The notes: a model not told the origin generated them from the letters alone. A stretch of DNA of 64,000 bases from Bacteroidia bacterium (GCA_027493955.1 JAOSJT010000001.1:4946552-5010551); one strand, 5' to 3'; numbered from the stretch's first letter, positions 44,601-54,165 are shown. A program made the numbers and translations.

Positions 44601-46502
44601 GACCTCCACCTGGACCTTGGCGCCGCACCGTGGTTGAAAATCGAGGGGGATGAGCAGCTGCGCCGCCCGGATTTTATGATAGAGGAAGACTCCGTCGCAT
44701 ACTTCATGTGGCGGTTGCGACTCTGGCCGCTTCCGACGCAGGAAATGACGCAAACGGTGTTCGCCCGCTACCACGTGGAAGCGGACACGAGCGAGCGCGT
44801 GTGCAGTGTGCCGATTCGCATACGGGTTTCCGGTCCGCGTCCGAGCTGCGCGTTGCGGGGGCAGGATTCCCTGCATCTGCATCCATCAGGAGACCGCTTT
44901 GTAGAAGACAGCGTCGAGATCGTCGCGGAATTCCATAACAGCGGCACTCAGCAGCAGAAATTTTCATCCGCACGTCTCAGTTCAGGCGCGTGGCCGACGG
45001 AGATACGCAACGGAGAGGAGCAAGCGCTGAGCAATCTGGATGTGGGCGTGTCGTCCACGCTACGATGGAGCGTGCGCGTGCCGCGCTACACCTTCGATCG
45101 TACCATCACCTTGACAGTCACGGCCTATGATTCCGCCGGAAGGGCTGTCACGAATTGCAAGACGACCTTGTTTGTGCCGGCCATCAGATTGCAGTGCGGT
45201 ATCTCGACCGTGGATTCGGTGCACTACGATGTGTCACGAGACCGCTACACCCCGGAGCGCTTCGAGGTTTCGGCAACGTTTCACAACGCGTCCGACACTA
45301 CTCTTGCGAATCTTCGGGCAATTCTCGACAGCACGCAGCTTCGCCGCGTGCGTTTGACGGACGGTCAACACGCGGTGCAGAGCATCGCGGAACTTCTCCC
45401 CGGCGAAACCTGGACACCACGTTGGGAGCTCGAACCCGTGTGGGTTGATCGCGATGCGGTGCAGCTCTTCCGCGTCCGCTTCGAATACACACCGTCCAAC
45501 GCCTCCACCTTCTGTGAAGCAAGCAGCATCATCGGTGGTGCGCCGCGGGTCGCCGCCATGGCCTGCGCGACGGCGGGGCATGATACGGTGTGGACCGACA
45601 GCTTCTACGAATCGCTTATTCCCGATCCCGTGCAGGTACAGTACACGCTGCGCAACACGGGGAATATTCCGACACCGGCCTGCGAACTGGCGATACTGCC
45701 GCCGCCCGCGTTGCTGCTCGAAGCGGGGGAGGACAGCATCCGCAGCGTGCCGGTATTGCAGCCCGGCGACGCCTTTTCCGCGGAATGGCTGCTGCGCATC
45801 GCCATGGACAAGATCACCCCCGGTTCCTGGCCCATTCGCTGGGTAACGCGATGCGCGGATGGCGTACAGCCGCCGCAGTGCGAGCACAGTGTTTTCCTGC
45901 AGGAACGCGCACCCGAGGGCGTCGTGCTTACACCCTGGCTGCTGCGTTTCGAGGCCGAGCGGAATGGTCCGTTGCCTGCCTCACGGCAGGTACAGGTCTG
46001 GACGGGAGGTGGACTTGCTCCGTCGTGGAGCGTGACTTCGGTCCCCGCGTGGCTGGACGTATCGCCGCTGTTCGGCGCGGGTCACAGCGTTCTGACGGTG
46101 GGTCCCAACACCACGGCGTTGCCCCTTGGCGAGCACGCCGACCGCATCGTGCTGTCCGAAACACCGGTCAGTACCGGTGATGTGCAGGTGGTGTACAGCA
46201 TCCGCACGCCGCTAAGCGTCGACGAAACAGCGCGGCCGTTGTCTCTTCACATCGGATCAGTGTATCCGAATCCCGTGAGCTCCGGAGCGACGCTGGTCGT
46301 GGAGTACCGCAACGCAGCCCCCAGCGAAATCGCGTTGTCTCTCCATGACATGCTGGGCCGCGAGCGCCTCGCCGTCACGCAACGCGGTTTTGCGGACGGA
46401 CTCCTGAGTGTGCCGACGCAGGGATTGCCGGCCGGCGCGTATGTGTTGCGGCTGCGGGTGGGGGCGAAAGTTGCGGAGAAACTGGTGATGGTGCTGCCGT
46501 GA
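41664..46502 (+). CDS. Giant SBBP-repeat T9SS cargo protein, paralogue 1
   Basis: A 1612-residue protein; GAGGAGG (41652-41658) fixes ATG 41664. Signal peptide (MKVLFLPLLVVFCAFTANGQ). The N-terminal domain (FVMNEGQWDERVLASTMGPG, ... DFRVTLRYNFYWGGS) is followed by SBBP-like beta-propeller repeats with the pattern TYLGGS (STYLGGSAEEAW, YATCIGGSADEFISAIAVDG). Then many Ig-like/CARDB-like sandwiches, each with the LRNTGN/NNS-type pattern, and a T9SS sorting end (HIGSVYPNPVSSGATLVV ... LPAGAYVLRLRVG). Predicted large surface protein. Paralogue 2 follows 85 nt later. Confidence 0.87.
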   Translation: MKVLFLPLLVVFCAFTANGQTPSRSASTISTIDVPRLFVMNEGQWDERVLASTMGPGPTVSFGSDGYSVGIETVGPMRATEGAVRNWPGMLLAHPSPDCRVEPAHADGSEATVYAAADSGFHPYTVPQYKAIVYRQAWPGVDITVRRVAAGLEHDIDVKAGADLSRLRLHFGNIAAGQLVLHAADGQDAATPRLSETAQGTDFSVGASRALRDFRVTLRYNFYWGGSHLEWGATCAVDRKGDVTLLGHSLSGDFPIHPAGSPGGGSGPFAMYLVKIPESGIPVRYSVSYNVGQWASYGIQAEIGKHDRLIVTFYTSTLDKIVTPDAEFPTTRTQGECLAVFDSSGGIVYATAIPDSAGGFTTFTTDADGVIYLATHTNGTPRYITPDAFMPVNQGGWDGVIMKFHPDTYKLTYATCIGGSADEFISAIAVDGCGSVAISGWTWSADYPLRNAVQNSMNGRADYVFTRFTADGKRLVFSTYLGGSAEEAWTWSGMYGNRSLRYAPNSDLYFYLGAYGSDFPLRNPLPLPPQTHGYNAVIGKFSPMGELRFSSWIYGWHAYWHASIDVDSCGNLIVSGSSFQDIPLVKPVYTIGNAFCAVVDTHIPEILFCTKLGWSVGHGSSVTWYSTTGVLNGTSVYLTKSGIHDPEVPATPGYPAAHTTDSTDIQITRIDLPDLCSRPVFHDKATDNAYVSLEFFHDDSLRIDERRGTHAPTTLRVHARLRNSSSWYSSDSLVLLLRLPGRTTLAPGSPPLRLVLPPLLPGDSTEVTWLLLPEVDSIRASVTLMGELLYSSGGECPSLDAREIPLHVEFTELIEVPVRCAVFVHPPFALKLDRTRLTQDTAYIHVRIDNPSNIPAQLSRVRLEFPPDAGVVLLEPGSPEAQPPEIPPNSSIQLTWKVLVLSWPFARPLPLRAVLFDRFQLEVASCEVRESIPGSAGSNCGMLANDPVVVNTNDASYEPKPILAELRIYNESDTNRYYHDLHLDLGAAPWLKIEGDEQLRRPDFMIEEDSVAYFMWRLRLWPLPTQEMTQTVFARYHVEADTSERVCSVPIRIRVSGPRPSCALRGQDSLHLHPSGDRFVEDSVEIVAEFHNSGTQQQKFSSARLSSGAWPTEIRNGEEQALSNLDVGVSSTLRWSVRVPRYTFDRTITLTVTAYDSAGRAVTNCKTTLFVPAIRLQCGISTVDSVHYDVSRDRYTPERFEVSATFHNASDTTLANLRAILDSTQLRRVRLTDGQHAVQSIAELLPGETWTPRWELEPVWVDRDAVQLFRVRFEYTPSNASTFCEASSIIGGAPRVAAMACATAGHDTVWTDSFYESLIPDPVQVQYTLRNTGNIPTPACELAILPPPALLLEAGEDSIRSVPVLQPGDAFSAEWLLRIAMDKITPGSWPIRWVTRCADGVQPPQCEHSVFLQERAPEGVVLTPWLLRFEAERNGPLPASRQVQVWTGGGLAPSWSVTSVPAWLDVSPLFGAGHSVLTVGPNTTALPLGEHADRIVLSETPVSTGDVQVVYSIRTPLSVDETARPLSLHIGSVYPNPVSSGATLVVEYRNAAPSEIALSLHDMLGRERLAVTQRGFADGLLSVPTQGLPAGAYVLRLRVGAKVAEKLVMVLP
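45462..45880 (+). repeat. Near-identical tract shared with paralogue 2 (copy A)
   Basis: From CAGCTCTTCCGCGTCCGCTT onward, this stretch matches 50413-50831 at a constant offset of 4951 nt with three base differences by my reading. Immediately upstream (e.g. 45425-45461 against 50376-50412) the two genes differ at about half of all positions. Confidence 0.9.
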
Positions 46503-46587
46503 TACGGCGCGTTACGAATTGACGGCGAAAGCTTGCGCAATGCCGTGCGTAATGCGAGTGAATGAAGGTTGAAAAGGAGATCGGGTC

Positions 46588-49500
46588 ATGAAAGCTGTAA
46601 TCCTGTGCATGTGTCTCGCGCTGTATTTCAACGGCGCGGCGGGACAGACGCTTCCCGCCAGCACCGCGAAAATCTCCACCATCGACATACCGCGTCTGTT
46701 CGTGATGAACGAAGGGCAATGGGATGAACGCATCACCGCGTCAAGCATGGGGTTGGGACCGACGGTGTCGTTCGGGAGGGAAGGGTACAGCGTGGGAATC
46801 GAGCGGGGTGCTTCGCTGCACAGCGGCGACGTGGCTGCGTCCTCCTGGCCGGGAATGCGCTTGATCGCTCCTTCGCCGCGTTGCGCGGTTGTGCCAAAGG
46901 ACGAATCCGGGCCGAAAGCGAAATATCACAAGGAGGTTGAAGAGCGTTTCGTGCCATACGAACTGACGCAATACCGCAGCATCGCTTTCGAGCATGCGTG
47001 GTCCGGGATCGATGTGCATGTCAGCCGCGACGCGTCGGGCATGCGGCACGACTTCGACGTGAAGGCCGGCGCGGATTTGTCGGCTGTCCGTTTGCGCTTC
47101 GACAATGCCGAAGCGGCGCATTTGTCACTTTCCGGCGCTGACGGAGTTCTCGGTCTGAAGCCGAAGCTGGAAGAGGTGGATGATGGAGTGGAGGTAACGC
47201 TGGGTGATGTGAAGGTGCTCAGGGATTTCCGGGTGACGCTGGTGTATAATTATTATTGGGGGGGAAGCCATGAAGATTTACTCCACGATTATCTGGTTGA
47301 TCGTGCCGGGAATCTGATCGCGTATGGCAGCACGTACAGTTGGGATTTCCCCCTTCTCCCAAAACTGGATCCCAAGGAGCCGGTGAAATTGAGAAGTTTC
47401 CTTCAGAAATTCGATCCAACCGACGGATCGCTCATTTACTCACTGGTATACGACCAGTTGACGAATTCTTCCTCATGGTCTGACCTTGCAGTGATCGGGA
47501 AGAATGACAATCTCATACTCGGAATCAGTCGATCAACAATCAGTGCGTTCCTGACACCCGACGCGGAGTTTCAGCCAAGCGGGAGGCATACGCTCGTCAA
47601 CGGCACTCTGGTGTTCGACAGTTCCGGTGTGCTGCGGTATGGCACAGCGACACCGGACAGCGGACGAATATCTCTGATTGATATGACATGCGACGCCACG
47701 GGCACACTGTACGCACTGACTCATACGACACGGACGCCGGATTTCATTACCCCGGACGCGGTGATGCGAACACATCAAGGCGGGCTGGACGCTCTCATCA
47801 TGAAATTTGACGCTGATACGTACCATTTATCGTATGCCAGCTGCCTGGGCGGATCGAGCAATGACTGGATATCCGCTATCACCGTGGATGGCTGTGGCGC
47901 GGTGGCTGTGGCCGGCTACTCCTATTCGGATGATTATCCGGCTGTATCCGCAGTTCAGCCACAGAAGGTATGGGGTAGCGACCTGGTTTTTACCGTGATC
48001 TCGCCGGACGGAAGGACATTGATATACTCGACCTATCTCGGCGGTTCCGGTTACGATGGCTGGCTTTCATCTGTTGACGACGATGCGATATCTATCCGTT
48101 TCGATCCCGACGGGAATCTCTACTTTCAAGCAGCGACTACGTCCCCGGATTTCCCGCTCGTGAATGCGCTCATGAGTCGCGCATGGGTCAGTGCCATCGG
48201 GAAATTCAATCAAGCGGGACAGCTGGTATTCTCGTCGTATCTCTCGATATTCAACCATCATAACGGGGGGAATTTCTATGGATCGGATCGCGAGCTCGAA
48301 GTCGATGCCTGCGGTAATATGATACTGACAGGTATCGACAGCGTCGAACCGATTCCGCTGCTTCATCCCGTGCATGATAAAGGGCGGTCGACGCTTGTGG
48401 TGATTGATCCACAAATACCAGAAGTCCTGTTCTGTACAAAACTCGGTAATAGCGACTGGGGAGGGATTCACGGGGATGACGACGATCAACACGTACGTCT
48501 GCACGGGACGACGCTGTACTACGGTTCGTCGAGTGTTCTCACTGATGAATCTCTGCCGGCGACAGCGGGTTTCCCCGCCGGAGATGTGTCGCGTTGGTCG
48601 GAAATTCAATTCACAAAAATCGAATTGCCGGATCTCTGCAGCAGGCCGGTGTATTACGATCTGATCCCGCGGTATGGGAGTGTTACAGCAGAAATGTTCC
48701 CTCTCGATACCGTGCGTGTTGATCCGCGTCGTCGCATCTGTACGCCGGATTCCCTGATCGCGCGTTGCCGGATTAAGAATACCTCGAGTGTGTATCCAAC
48801 GGATTCCGTTGCTGTGGAGCTCCGGTTGCCGCCGGGTATGCGACTCTCCGCCTTTTCTCCACCGCTGCGACAGGTCCATGCGCCCTTGGCGCCGCTCGAC
48901 AGTATTGATATCCTGTGGTTCCTGTTGCCGCTTTCCGACACGCTTGTGAATCTCTCCTCTATCGAGGCCGTGCTGCACTATTCAAGCAATGGCGATTGCC
49001 CGGAACCTCGAAGCATGCAGTCCGTTGCGAACGTGCTCGTTCAGGATATAAGCGATGTAGAAGTCTCATGCGGAATTACGCTGAATCCCCGTCCAACGCT
49101 CACACCGGATCGTACACGTCTTCAGGATGACACACTCACGATCCGTGTCACGATCAGCAACAACTCTACGAAGCCACTCCAGTTGAAGAAGGTGGTACTG
49201 CATATCCCCTCTGACGCCGGCGTCAGTCTGCTCGAGCCGCACGACCCAGTCGCGTATCCACCGGTCATACCACCCGGAGCGTCCTTCGAACTCCAGTGGA
49301 AGATCTACGTGCAGTCCTGGCCGTTCTCGCGATCACTGCCGATACGTGCGGTATTATTCGATGTGTTCGACATTGTCGTGGCGCAGTGTGCCATAGGAGA
49401 AACCATTCCCGGCACTGCGGGTTCGATCTGCGGGATGTCCGCGACAGAACCAGTCTGGTACGACGCGAATGAAGCGACACATACTCCCAGCCCCATTCTG

Positions 49501-51450
49501 ATAGATCTGTCCATCCGCAACGTATCCGATTCATCACGCTGGTATCGCGATCTGCGTCTCGATCTGTCGCGGGCGCACTATCTCAAACCCGAGGTCGGTG
49601 AAACGCTCACGCGACCGGACTTCATTCTCGGACCGGATTCGATCGGGACCTTTCGCTGGAGATTGCTGGTGTCGCCTGCTCCCGTGCGCGATGAGATTCT
49701 GACGGTGCGTGCGTTGTACCGTGCGAATGGTGCGGAGCTTGAAACCGCATGTGAGGTGAAGGTGCGCATCTTTGTTGCACGTCCCGAGCTAGATTGCGTC
49801 CTCGCAATGCAGGATTCCCTGCATCTGAATCACTCCGGAGACGGCTTTGCCGAAGACAGTGTTGAGATTACGGCACTTTTCTCCAACACGGGCAGCTTGT
49901 CGCAACAGTTGGATCGCGCTCAGATCTTCATTGAGCCCGGCGGAGAGATCGAGTATCTCAACGGTGTCTCGCAACCGCTTGGCAATATCCCGGGCGGTGG
50001 ATCCGCAATAGTGCGCTGGTACATCCGAATCCCGGCACACCGTTTGAGCCGGAACTTTCGTTGTACAGCCGTTGCATACAACGCAGCGGGCACTCCGATC
50101 ACGGATTGTACGAGTCTTCTGTTCGCGCCTGCGCTGGAACTCCGGTGTAGTCTGTTGATCCCGGACAGTGTGCACTACGACGCTGAGAAGGATGTTTTCA
50201 CACCGGAACAGTTCAAACTTCAGGCGGTTTTCCATAATGCAACAGACACAACACTCACAAATCTGACTGCTGTACTCGACAGCACGCAACTGTACCGCGT
50301 GAGGTTGTCTGACCCGGCCTCCGCCATAAAGCATCTCCCATCGTTGTCGCCTGGATTTACCTGGCGGCCGGACTGGGAATTCGAAGCACTATGGGGACCA
50401 CGGGCCGAACGTCAGCTCTTCCGCGTCCGCTTCGAATACACACCGTCCAACGCCTCCACCTTCTGTGAAGCAAGCAGCATCATCGGTGGTGCGCCGCGGG
50501 TCGCCGCCATGGCCTGCGCGACGGCGGGGCATGATACGGTGTGGACCGACAGCTTCTACGAATCGCTTATTCCCGATCCCGTGCAGGTACAGTACACGCT
50601 GCGCAACACGGGGAATATTCCGACACCGGCCTGCGAACTGGCGATACTGCCGCCGCCCGCGTTGCTGCTCGAAGCGAGGGAGGACAGCATTCGCAGCGTG
50701 CCGGTATTGCAGCCCGGCGACGCCTTTTCCGCGGAATGGCTGCTGCGCATCGCCATGGACAAGATCACCCCCGGTTCCTGGCCCATTCGCTGGGTAACGC
50801 AATGCGCGGATGGCGTACAGCCGCCGCAGTGTGAGCACAGCGTATTCCTGCGGGAACGCGCACCCGAGGGCGTCGTACTCACGCCCTGGCTGCTGCGCTT
50901 TGAAGCCGAGCGGGACGGACCGCTGCCCGCTTTGCGTCACGTGCAGGTGTGGACGGGCGGTGGACTCACTCCGTCGTGGACCGCGACCTCCGTGCCGCTG
51001 TGGCTGGACGTATCGCCGCTGTTCGGCGCGGGTCATACCGTGATGACGGCGGTGCCCAACACCACGGCGCTGCCTCTCGGCGAGCACGCCGACCGCATCG
51101 TGCTGTCCGAGACCCCAATCAGCACCGGCGATGTGCAAGTGATCTACAGCATACGCACACCGCTGGGTGTCGATGCCGGAGCGCTCCCCACATCGCTTCT
51201 CATAGGAGCGGTGTATCCGAATCCCGCGACCGTCGGCGCGATGCTCGCAGTGGAGTACCGCAACACATCGGCCGTGGAGGTCACCTTGTCGCTGCACGAT
51301 CTTCTCGGCCGCGAGCGCTATGCGGCGAATCATCGCGCTACGGACGGCGGACTGCTGCATGTCTCCACGCGGGATCTCCCGCCGGGTGCGTATGTGCTGC
51401 GGGTGAGGAGTGGCTTCATGTCCGCTGAGAGGCTGGTGGTTGTGCGGTAG
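46588..51450 (+). CDS. Giant SBBP-repeat T9SS cargo protein, paralogue 2
   Basis: A 1620-residue protein; AAGGAG (46573-46578) precedes ATG 46588. Same architecture as the upstream gene: signal peptide (VILCMCLALYFNGAAGQ), SBBP-like propeller repeats (SYASCLGGSSNDWISAITVD, YSTYLGGSGYDGWLS), a long series of Ig-like modules, T9SS end (GAVYPNPATVGAMLAVEY ... LPPGAYVLRVRSG). The overall protein identity with paralogue 1 is moderate, apart from one almost identical tract (50413-50831). The two genes are tandem and probably co-expressed; both are predicted to be exported to the surface. Confidence 0.87.
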   Translation: MKAVILCMCLALYFNGAAGQTLPASTAKISTIDIPRLFVMNEGQWDERITASSMGLGPTVSFGREGYSVGIERGASLHSGDVAASSWPGMRLIAPSPRCAVVPKDESGPKAKYHKEVEERFVPYELTQYRSIAFEHAWSGIDVHVSRDASGMRHDFDVKAGADLSAVRLRFDNAEAAHLSLSGADGVLGLKPKLEEVDDGVEVTLGDVKVLRDFRVTLVYNYYWGGSHEDLLHDYLVDRAGNLIAYGSTYSWDFPLLPKLDPKEPVKLRSFLQKFDPTDGSLIYSLVYDQLTNSSSWSDLAVIGKNDNLILGISRSTISAFLTPDAEFQPSGRHTLVNGTLVFDSSGVLRYGTATPDSGRISLIDMTCDATGTLYALTHTTRTPDFITPDAVMRTHQGGLDALIMKFDADTYHLSYASCLGGSSNDWISAITVDGCGAVAVAGYSYSDDYPAVSAVQPQKVWGSDLVFTVISPDGRTLIYSTYLGGSGYDGWLSSVDDDAISIRFDPDGNLYFQAATTSPDFPLVNALMSRAWVSAIGKFNQAGQLVFSSYLSIFNHHNGGNFYGSDRELEVDACGNMILTGIDSVEPIPLLHPVHDKGRSTLVVIDPQIPEVLFCTKLGNSDWGGIHGDDDDQHVRLHGTTLYYGSSSVLTDESLPATAGFPAGDVSRWSEIQFTKIELPDLCSRPVYYDLIPRYGSVTAEMFPLDTVRVDPRRRICTPDSLIARCRIKNTSSVYPTDSVAVELRLPPGMRLSAFSPPLRQVHAPLAPLDSIDILWFLLPLSDTLVNLSSIEAVLHYSSNGDCPEPRSMQSVANVLVQDISDVEVSCGITLNPRPTLTPDRTRLQDDTLTIRVTISNNSTKPLQLKKVVLHIPSDAGVSLLEPHDPVAYPPVIPPGASFELQWKIYVQSWPFSRSLPIRAVLFDVFDIVVAQCAIGETIPGTAGSICGMSATEPVWYDANEATHTPSPILIDLSIRNVSDSSRWYRDLRLDLSRAHYLKPEVGETLTRPDFILGPDSIGTFRWRLLVSPAPVRDEILTVRALYRANGAELETACEVKVRIFVARPELDCVLAMQDSLHLNHSGDGFAEDSVEITALFSNTGSLSQQLDRAQIFIEPGGEIEYLNGVSQPLGNIPGGGSAIVRWYIRIPAHRLSRNFRCTAVAYNAAGTPITDCTSLLFAPALELRCSLLIPDSVHYDAEKDVFTPEQFKLQAVFHNATDTTLTNLTAVLDSTQLYRVRLSDPASAIKHLPSLSPGFTWRPDWEFEALWGPRAERQLFRVRFEYTPSNASTFCEASSIIGGAPRVAAMACATAGHDTVWTDSFYESLIPDPVQVQYTLRNTGNIPTPACELAILPPPALLLEAREDSIRSVPVLQPGDAFSAEWLLRIAMDKITPGSWPIRWVTQCADGVQPPQCEHSVFLRERAPEGVVLTPWLLRFEAERDGPLPALRHVQVWTGGGLTPSWTATSVPLWLDVSPLFGAGHTVMTAVPNTTALPLGEHADRIVLSETPISTGDVQVIYSIRTPLGVDAGALPTSLLIGAVYPNPATVGAMLAVEYRNTSAVEVTLSLHDLLGRERYAANHRATDGGLLHVSTRDLPPGAYVLRVRSGFMSAERLVVVR
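50413..50831 (+). repeat. Near-identical tract shared with paralogue 1 (copy B)
   Basis: Partner of 45462-45880. The three differences (GCGGGGG/GCGAGGG, ATCCGC/ATTCGC, ACGCGA/ACGCAA) change Gly to Arg and Arg to Gln and leave one silent. Downstream, similarity falls gradually; upstream, abruptly. Confidence 0.9.
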
Positions 51451-51550
51451 GGTTGAGAGCAGTCGAAGAACGAATGACAACGAAGCCGGAGTCCACGTAA
51501 CAACACTCATAGTACCCGGATAACACGTTGAGCAAGAGATTCATATCATC

Positions 51551-52303
51551 ATGTTTTCACAGTTGAGAGATTTCATGAATGTCATGGCTGTCGTATCCAG
51601 CTTACGGAAATTCGCACACATCGCGCTGCTTTCTCTTCTCCTCCCGCTCACCCATGCAGGAGCGCTGTACGCACAACGGGGAATGTCGGCCGGTCTCTTT
51701 GTCGGCCGCGCCGAGCCGGAGCGGCATGTGATCTGGCATGGTCTCAAGGATTCGACGGTACGCGGAACGGGGATCTGCCTCGGCGCGGTCTTTACCATGG
51801 ATCTCTTGCCGCATCTCACTCTCGCCGTCACACCGCAATACAGCGAAATCTACAGTGGTTACGCACATGTTATGTCGGGCTTACCCAAACCGCGACAAGG
51901 GTACATCGAGGCTTCCACTCCGCCGCTGCATGCGATGGAGCTGCCGGTGAGCATCCGTGCCGGCACGGAGTATCTGGGTTTCCGGCCCTATGTCGCCGTC
52001 GGAGTCACCCTAGGCTATGCGTTCAGGGACGACGCCCACTTCATCCAACAAGACTATTCCTCAGGCCCGGACCGCCAACTGGACGTTGTGTACACCGAGC
52101 CGGTGCGGCAATTCCATACCGCCGTGCAGGCAGGATTGGGTATCAGTGCGGATGTGTGGCGGGGGTACTCGCTGTGGTTTGACTGGTCGCTGACGAAGCA
52201 TCTCAATGATCCGATACAGAGCGAGCTCGTCACCTGGGAGGCGCCGCTGCGTGGAATATGGCGGTTCGGCTTCACCATGCCTCTGGCCGGAGATATGCGA
52301 TGA
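51551..52303 (+). CDS. Exported outer-membrane beta-barrel-like protein
   Basis: A 250-residue protein. The start could be 51551, or ATG 51578 or 51587 in the same frame; the signal-like hydrophobic stretch (HIALLSLLLPLTHAGALYAQ) fits any of them. The mature part consists of amphipathic strands with aromatic girdles (LLPHLTLAVTPQYSEIYSGY, FRPYVAVGVTLGYAF) and ends with IWRFGFTMPLAGDMR, as in PorT/OmpW-like barrels. No exact family. Its stop overlaps the start of the next gene (ATGA at 52300-52303), so the pair is translationally coupled. It lies 100 nt after the second giant cargo gene and could be co-transcribed. Confidence 0.7.
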   Translation: MFSQLRDFMNVMAVVSSLRKFAHIALLSLLLPLTHAGALYAQRGMSAGLFVGRAEPERHVIWHGLKDSTVRGTGICLGAVFTMDLLPHLTLAVTPQYSEIYSGYAHVMSGLPKPRQGYIEASTPPLHAMELPVSIRAGTEYLGFRPYVAVGVTLGYAFRDDAHFIQQDYSSGPDRQLDVVYTEPVRQFHTAVQAGLGISADVWRGYSLWFDWSLTKHLNDPIQSELVTWEAPLRGIWRFGFTMPLAGDMR

Positions 52304-53010
52304 AACGGTTCGCACTCAGTATTCTCACAATCCTGACGATGCTGTCGTACAATCATACCCTCGCGCAGAGCCTTCGATTGGGCGTCGGCGCCATGCCTGT
52401 GCCCTACGTACTCCGGGTTCAGGGACTCGGATCCGGAATGGCAGTCTCGACTGCTGATGATTTTACGATAACGCTGCTGGCGGAAGCGGACATCACTCCC
52501 GTTCTCACCCTGGGCATGGGCATACAGCCGCGTGCGGGACGCTCGTTCACGTTGCAGTTCGATACGGACGGCAGGCATATCGGCTGGTGGAATACGCAAC
52601 ATGCACAAGCACCGCACTATCAGACAGCGTTTGCGATTTCGGAGGGCGTGGAGATACCGTTGTCCCTTCGTTACCGTCTGTCGGGTAATGCGCTCACTCC
52701 GTTCATTCGCGCGGAATACTGCCTCGCGATGCTGGATGGCGATGGCTACGCTGTCAGATACCTCACAAAAGGCGGGGATATATCCGTCATCTCGGACGTC
52801 GAGGCCGCGCGGACGAGCAGCACCGTACACGCAATGTCTGTGACCATCGGACTTGAAACACGAGCGAATCCCTGGTTTAGCTTCGTAGTGGACCTTGGCT
52901 GGAGACACACCTTTACCGACTACGTGAATGAGGATTTCATGCGCGTTCGCGAGCTCGACACCATCACCGGTCGCCTGACGCTCATGGCAACGGTGGTGGA
53001 AGGGTGGTGA
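52300..53010 (+). CDS. Exported beta-barrel-like protein coupled to its upstream neighbour
   Basis: A 236-residue protein starting MKRFALSILTILTMLSYNHT, with cleavage near TLAQ. ATG 52300 overlaps the previous stop (ATGA). The mature protein has alternating strands (SLRLGVGAMPVPYVLRVQGL, FTITLLAEADITPVLTLGMG, SVTIGLETRANPWFSFVVDL) of an 8- to 10-stranded outer-membrane barrel. It is related in style to the upstream barrel but not clearly a paralogue. Both could assist the giant T9SS cargo upstream, but this is only suggested by position. Confidence 0.7.
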   Translation: MKRFALSILTILTMLSYNHTLAQSLRLGVGAMPVPYVLRVQGLGSGMAVSTADDFTITLLAEADITPVLTLGMGIQPRAGRSFTLQFDTDGRHIGWWNTQHAQAPHYQTAFAISEGVEIPLSLRYRLSGNALTPFIRAEYCLAMLDGDGYAVRYLTKGGDISVISDVEAARTSSTVHAMSVTIGLETRANPWFSFVVDLGWRHTFTDYVNEDFMRVRELDTITGRLTLMATVVEGW

Positions 53011-53241
53011 CTCAGCTGCGCTGCGTGCGCATGCGGACATGAGGTTCAGCAAAACGACCAGCGCCAGCGGCGAGGTCGACGGTCCTTCCTGGAGGGGCTT
53101 GCTCACGGAGCTGTCTCAGTTTTTCACTACTCGGAATCAATGCCGGCAGAACGGAATGGACGCGAGGGAAAGATGCTGGAGCACATGGAGCGGAGATAAA
53201 CCAGGCCACAATATCCATCGAATATCGTACATGCGATTGTC

Positions 53242-54165
53242 ATGAGCATCAGGAGCACACTGTTCAATTTCGTAATACGAAACGGACACTTTTTTCGGGG
53301 GAAACTTCGGAAGGAGATCTTTGATTTCAACACATCCATCCCTGCCTTTCGGGATCGGTGCGAGAAAGGGGCAAAACGATTCGGTGGCCCCGCAAAGGGC
53401 GTGATAATACAGGCGCGAACCATTCAGGAGATACGTGCCGAATGGCTTATTCCACAACATTCCCCGGCTGAAAAGGTTATTCTCTATTTTCACGGGGGAG
53501 GGTACGTTTCCGGTTCATGTGCTGACCACAGAGGAATAGTATCGAAATTTGCGAAGTACTGCGGAGTACCGGTGCTGCTGTTTGATTACAGACTGGCCCC
53601 CGAGAATCCCTATCCGGCGGCGATGGAAGACGCACTATCGCTGTATGCATGGCTTCTGTCGAATGGATACCCGGCAGGCAACATACTGTTCGCAGGCGAA
53701 TCCGCGGGCGGCGGACTGTGCCTGGCAACCTTGCTGGCGCTGAAGCAGAACAATCAGCCTTTACCCGTTGCGGCTGTAGCAATCTCGCCATGGACGGACC
53801 TCACCTGCTCCAGTGATTCCTATAAAACGAAGGGAAGGGTCTCTCCGGCACCGACGGAGTCCTGGACGGTATTCAGCAGCCACTACATCGGTGAAAATGA
53901 TGCCCGCAATCCCTTCATATCACCCTTGTTCGGTGATTTACACGGTTTGCCACCCATCCTGATTAATGCAGCCGTTGATGACGAGTTGTTCGAGGACGCC
54001 GAGAAATTTTCCAGAAAGGCGAAGGATGCAGGGGTTGATGTACAGTTTACCGCGGGCGAAGGCATGATCCATTGCTATCCACTCCTGGCGCCGATGTTTC
54101 CTGAAGCTACTGAGGCGATGTCCGAAATCGTTGCATACATACGAACACAATTGCAATTGAAATGA
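53242..54165 (+). CDS. Alpha/beta-hydrolase of the hormone-sensitive lipase (HSL) family
   Basis: A 307-residue cytoplasmic esterase. Oxyanion motif HGGG (residues 84-87), nucleophile Ser154 in AGESAGGGL, a DYRLAPENPYPAA block, an acid in AAVDDELFEDAEKF and a His in GEGMIHCYPLLAPMF: the complete HSL/family IV triad. Such enzymes hydrolyse short-chain acyl esters. It is slightly more AT-rich than its neighbours, with relaxed codon use, which might mean later acquisition. Convergent with the barrel gene ending at 54401. The 231-nt gap before it (53011-53241) holds nothing I can name. Confidence 0.93.
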   Translation: MSIRSTLFNFVIRNGHFFRGKLRKEIFDFNTSIPAFRDRCEKGAKRFGGPAKGVIIQARTIQEIRAEWLIPQHSPAEKVILYFHGGGYVSGSCADHRGIVSKFAKYCGVPVLLFDYRLAPENPYPAAMEDALSLYAWLLSNGYPAGNILFAGESAGGGLCLATLLALKQNNQPLPVAAVAISPWTDLTCSSDSYKTKGRVSPAPTESWTVFSSHYIGENDARNPFISPLFGDLHGLPPILINAAVDDELFEDAEKFSRKAKDAGVDVQFTAGEGMIHCYPLLAPMFPEATEAMSEIVAYIRTQLQLK

